Below, one piece after another: positions 44,007 to 46,291 of a DNA stretch of 46,291 nucleotides. How positions within the stretch are numbered: the stretch's first letter is position 1; every line of letters begins with the position of its first letter. The position numbers and the translations under genes are program-made. Under the pieces are notes generated by a model. That model was given only the letters and a program-made list of their open reading frames with translations. It ran no database searches and had not been told where the DNA came from. The DNA is from a virus. Where the stretch lies: the IMG/VR virus record IMGVR_UViG_3300046313_000158, positions 1-46,291 of that record, one strand, 5' to 3'.

Positions 44007-44022
44007 ATACTAAGGAAAATAT

Positions 44023-44934
44023 ATGGATATCCAAAAACTACGTGCTATGCGCAACTCTGACTTTGGTGCTATTTCTAGCGCATTCGAAAAAGTCGCAAAT
44101 CCCCAAACTGAAACCAAGTCATACAACGACGATCGTTACTGGCGTCTCGAAGGTGACAAAGCTGGCAATGGTACTGCCACTTTGCGTTTCCTCCCACGTG
44201 TAGAAGGCGATGAACTCCCATGGGTTCGTTTGTTCTCTCACGGGTTCCAAGGTCCAACTGGTAAATGGTACATTGAAAATTCTCTGACCACTCTTGGCGA
44301 GAATGACCCTGTCGGTGAATTGAATACTACGCTATGGAACTCTGGTTCTGAATCCAACAAAGAAATTGCACGTAAGCAAAAGCGTAAGCTGAGTTTCACT
44401 GCAAACGTCTTGGTTGTGTCTGATCCAAAACACCCAGAGAACGAAGGCAAGGTATTCTTGTTTAAGTTCGGTAAGAAGATCTTTGATAAGATTATGGACA
44501 AGGCTCGCCCAACTTTCGAGGACGAGAAGCCACTGAACGTGTTTGATTTGTGGGAAGGTGCCAACTTCAAGATGCGTATGCGTAAGAAGGACGGTTATGC
44601 TAACTATGACGAATCTGCATTCATGGAGCCTTCTGCTGTTTCTGACAACGAAGACAAACTGTTGGCTATCGTTAATGCGCAACACAAGCTGTCTGAATTC
44701 ACAGACCGTAAGAACTTTAAGTCTTACGACGAGTTGAAGAAGAAGTTGAATGAAGTTTTGTCTGGTGATTCTTTTGCGCCTAAGAGTGCTGCTGAAATTG
44801 CTGATGAACCACGTTCTGCACCAGCACCTGCTTTTACTACTAAAGCAGCACCATCACCAAAGTCTGCTGTCTCTAACCAAGACGACGACGAAGATGTGAT
44901 GTCTTATTTCCAGAAGATTGCCAACGACGAGTAA
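44023..44934 (+). CDS. 32: gp32 single-stranded-DNA-binding protein
   Basis: A 303-residue protein of T4 gp32 length and layout. The basic N-terminal cooperativity region lies at residues 1-20. The core matches T4: GKWYIEN, LSFTANVLVVSDPKHPENEGKVFLFKFGKKIFDKI, LWEGANFKMRMRKKDGYANYDESAF, and LSEFTDRKNFKSYDEL. An Ala/Pro linker and an acidic tail (DQDDDEDVMSYFQKI-like) follow. The zinc-binding cysteines of T4 gp32 are all absent; there is no cysteine in the protein. It coats single-stranded DNA during replication, repair and recombination. Confidence 0.95.
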   Translation: MDIQKLRAMRNSDFGAISSAFEKVANPQTETKSYNDDRYWRLEGDKAGNGTATLRFLPRVEGDELPWVRLFSHGFQGPTGKWYIENSLTTLGENDPVGELNTTLWNSGSESNKEIARKQKRKLSFTANVLVVSDPKHPENEGKVFLFKFGKKIFDKIMDKARPTFEDEKPLNVFDLWEGANFKMRMRKKDGYANYDESAFMEPSAVSDNEDKLLAIVNAQHKLSEFTDRKNFKSYDELKKKLNEVLSGDSFAPKSAAEIADEPRSAPAPAFTTKAAPSPKSAVSNQDDDEDVMSYFQKIANDE

Positions 44935-44954
44935 TCAATTCTGCGGAATGATTA

Positions 44955-44980
44955 ATGGGAGCCTTGAGCTCCCATTTTTA
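44955..44980 (+). terminator. terminator between convergent genes
   Basis: ATGGGAGC pairs with GCTCCCAT around a five-base loop, followed by TTTTTA on the plus strand. It ends gp32 transcription and lies at the stop of the minus-strand gene, so it may act on both. Confidence 0.85.
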
Positions 44981-46291
44981 TGCTTGTCGTAAACGACTAT
45001 CAGCGTACCTGTTAACAGATGAATCCTGATTTCGAATCGGCGCTCGAATGATCTGGTTCTGTGTAGTATTGTTATTTACTGGTGCATTAACTATGTTAGA
45101 ACCACCAGATTGTTTCTCAGGTAACGATGCACCAGCATTATCAGCAGATTTTTGTTCAACAGTAGACGCCGATGTTGGAGCAGGTGCTTCTGGTGATTTA
45201 GAACCACCTTCACTTTTGAATGGATAGAATGGACCAACACTAACTTCTCCAGTTAGCTTGGAATCAAATAATTTAATCTTAGGAATTCCAATAGCAGATA
45301 AAGCAGACATTAATCCATCTTTAGCTGATGTCAGGAATTCCATAAATGGTGTAACAACGTGTTCACCAATCCAAGAACTAAAGTCACCAATAACTTCTTT
45401 GATGGCATCCTTATCGAATAGACCAAACGTTAAGAAGTCCACGATACCAGCTAGACCAGCAATAAGTGCCTTACCTATACTGCCTGTTTTCATATACTCA
45501 TCGAAGCCATCTGTAATACCTTCGAATAGAGATCCAACGATCATACCAATAGCAAAGATTTTACCCAAAGCCTTGAGAATATTCATCGGGCTAAACATAG
45601 TCTTTATAGCAGTCATGAAGCCTTCACCCAAGAATCCAGTGATCGTATCCATTAAACCACCACCACCAGATGCTTTTTCTGGTTTAACTTTCTCAACTCC
45701 GCCAGTCTTACCACCAAGCCCGTCTCTGATTTCTTCTAGAAGTTTAAGTTCTTTTTCTTGAACTTTGGCAGCTTCCATTTGAGACTCTTGTGCTTCGCCA
45801 GCATTTAGAGGCATAACTGGAGTTGGAGAGAATTGATTTGTTGCCACATCATGTGAACCATACTTGTCGGTCAACTCGTTACGTTTAGACAGTAGAGCAG
45901 CACCACCTTTAGTAGTAGCCATCTGTTCTTCAGACATGCCTGTTGCTCTTTTAAACTTACCAATTTCTTGTTCGTGTGCTTTAATTTGTTTAGCAGTTTG
46001 GTATGCACCTTCTGCATTGGCATTACTTGTATCACCGCCAATAAGACGTTGCTTTTCTCTGAACTCGCTTTTAGCGATGGCTTTATTAAATACTCCACCA
46101 ACGTTTAGAGCACCCATCACAGTACGCCCTAAACCACCAGTCTTAAGGCTTAGCTTTTCTTGAATACCTTGCTTCTTTGCACTAAGGCTAGCACCCATCT
46201 CTTGGAATACGTTACCTTGAGTTTTCATTGTCTGGGCTAGGTCTGCGATATTAGCAGCTTCAACACGCCACTCACGTTCGTAGTCTTCTTG
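44978..46291 (-). CDS. putative virion/membrane protein, 5' end beyond window
   Basis: The only substantial minus-strand gene. The frame is open through the right edge (another 21 codons before the internal ATG at 46228), so the true start lies outside. It has coiled-coil segments (AAKVQEKELKLLEEIRDGL), Gly-rich joints and two or three hydrophobic helices (LGKIFAIGMIVGSLFEGI, IAGLAGIVDFLTFGLF). The tail is Asn-rich, ending NQIIRAPIRNQDSSVNRYADSRLR. Similar tails are remembered from structural proteins of T4-like marine phages. A tail or baseplate-associated role is possible but not shown. Confidence 0.68.
   Translation of the reverse strand, partial: QEDYEREWRVEAANIADLAQTMKTQGNVFQEMGASLSAKKQGIQEKLSLKTGGLGRTVMGALNVGGVFNKAIAKSEFREKQRLIGGDTSNANAEGAYQTAKQIKAHEQEIGKFKRATGMSEEQMATTKGGAALLSKRNELTDKYGSHDVATNQFSPTPVMPLNAGEAQESQMEAAKVQEKELKLLEEIRDGLGGKTGGVEKVKPEKASGGGGLMDTITGFLGEGFMTAIKTMFSPMNILKALGKIFAIGMIVGSLFEGITDGFDEYMKTGSIGKALIAGLAGIVDFLTFGLFDKDAIKEVIGDFSSWIGEHVVTPFMEFLTSAKDGLMSALSAIGIPKIKLFDSKLTGEVSVGPFYPFKSEGGSKSPEAPAPTSASTVEQKSADNAGASLPEKQSGGSNIVNAPVNNNTTQNQIIRAPIRNQDSSVNRYADSRLRQA

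Noticed and set aside
45258-46163. Plus-strand frames of 167 and 99 codons
   Set aside because: They are mirror images of the minus-strand virion-like gene, whose coiled-coil and membrane helices make protein sense; the plus frames are Pro/Ser-rich noise.
1-46291. Insertion sequences, integrase or attachment sites
   Set aside because: No transposase, recombinase or terminal direct repeats were seen; the window looks like a strictly lytic phage region.

Overview
This window is part of a large tailed-phage genome of the T4-like (myovirus) superfamily. Three things show this. There is a T4-type replication and late-transcription block at the right end: a gp33-like late co-activator, gp59 helicase loader and gp32 single-stranded-DNA-binding protein. 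There is phage-style packing, with more than 90 mostly tiny genes on one strand, nearly all joined by ATGA or TAATG overlaps. The cargo is also typical: tRNAs, PhoH, UvsE, MazG-like protein, ClpP, GroES, endolysin and many 2-oxoglutarate (2OG) oxygenases. The promoters are near-perfect sigma-70 type (TTGnCn, 16-17 bp, TATAAT). A circularly permuted tmRNA with a short tag (ANDTVYALAA) suggests a Gram-negative host, most likely betaproteobacterial; the host is inference. A phage outer-membrane beta-barrel gene and a lipoprotein gene agree with a Gram-negative host.

Layout. 1-3.1 kb: four tRNAs (Asn-like, Thr with AGT anticodon, Trp, Gly), two 2OG-oxygenase-type genes and an RNase H-fold gene. 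3.1-5.5 kb: a Ro60/TROVE-like von Willebrand protein flanked on both sides by several hundred bases of non-coding, highly structured DNA, with a strong promoter for the upstream RNA and another for the gene. 5.5-9.0 kb: five consecutive 2OG-Fe(II) oxygenase genes. 9.0-15.4 kb: dual-specificity phosphatase, an NAD+ salvage pair (NMN adenylyltransferase-Nudix and NAMPT), an Rnl5-like RNA ligase and an AAA+ ATPase. 15.4-20.7 kb: membrane/secreted Thr-rich proteins, an overprinted gene pair, an Acb1-like 2H phosphoesterase (anti-CBASS), a DUF3307 membrane protein and a SLOG/DUF2493 protein. 20.8-29.7 kb: dozens of small early-type genes behind strong promoters, including a tandem family of genes ending in HFGVEE, a second AAA+ ATPase, a possible PD-(D/E)XK nuclease and a CDGSH-type protein. 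29.7-37.5 kb: metallophosphoesterase, MazG-like, deoxyribonucleotidase, UvsE, PhoH, GH19 endolysin, RecB-like nuclease, oxygenases. 37.5-41.3 kb: permuted tmRNA, outer-membrane protein, GroES, SleB hydrolase, ClpP. 41.4-44.9 kb: Gp88-like protein, then gp33-gp59-gp32. A terminator separates this from a minus-strand membrane or virion protein that runs off the right edge.

How it may work together. Several genes look like a counter-defence and host-takeover set: NAD+ rebuilding (known to counter NAD-depleting immunity), cyclic-nucleotide cleavage (Acb1 family) and RNA ligation. Phage copies of tmRNA, ClpP and GroES would keep translation and protein folding running late in infection. The Ro-like protein with adjacent structured RNAs is the best candidate for an undescribed ribonucleoprotein system. 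Nothing was searched against databases; family names rest on motifs and remembered family sequences.
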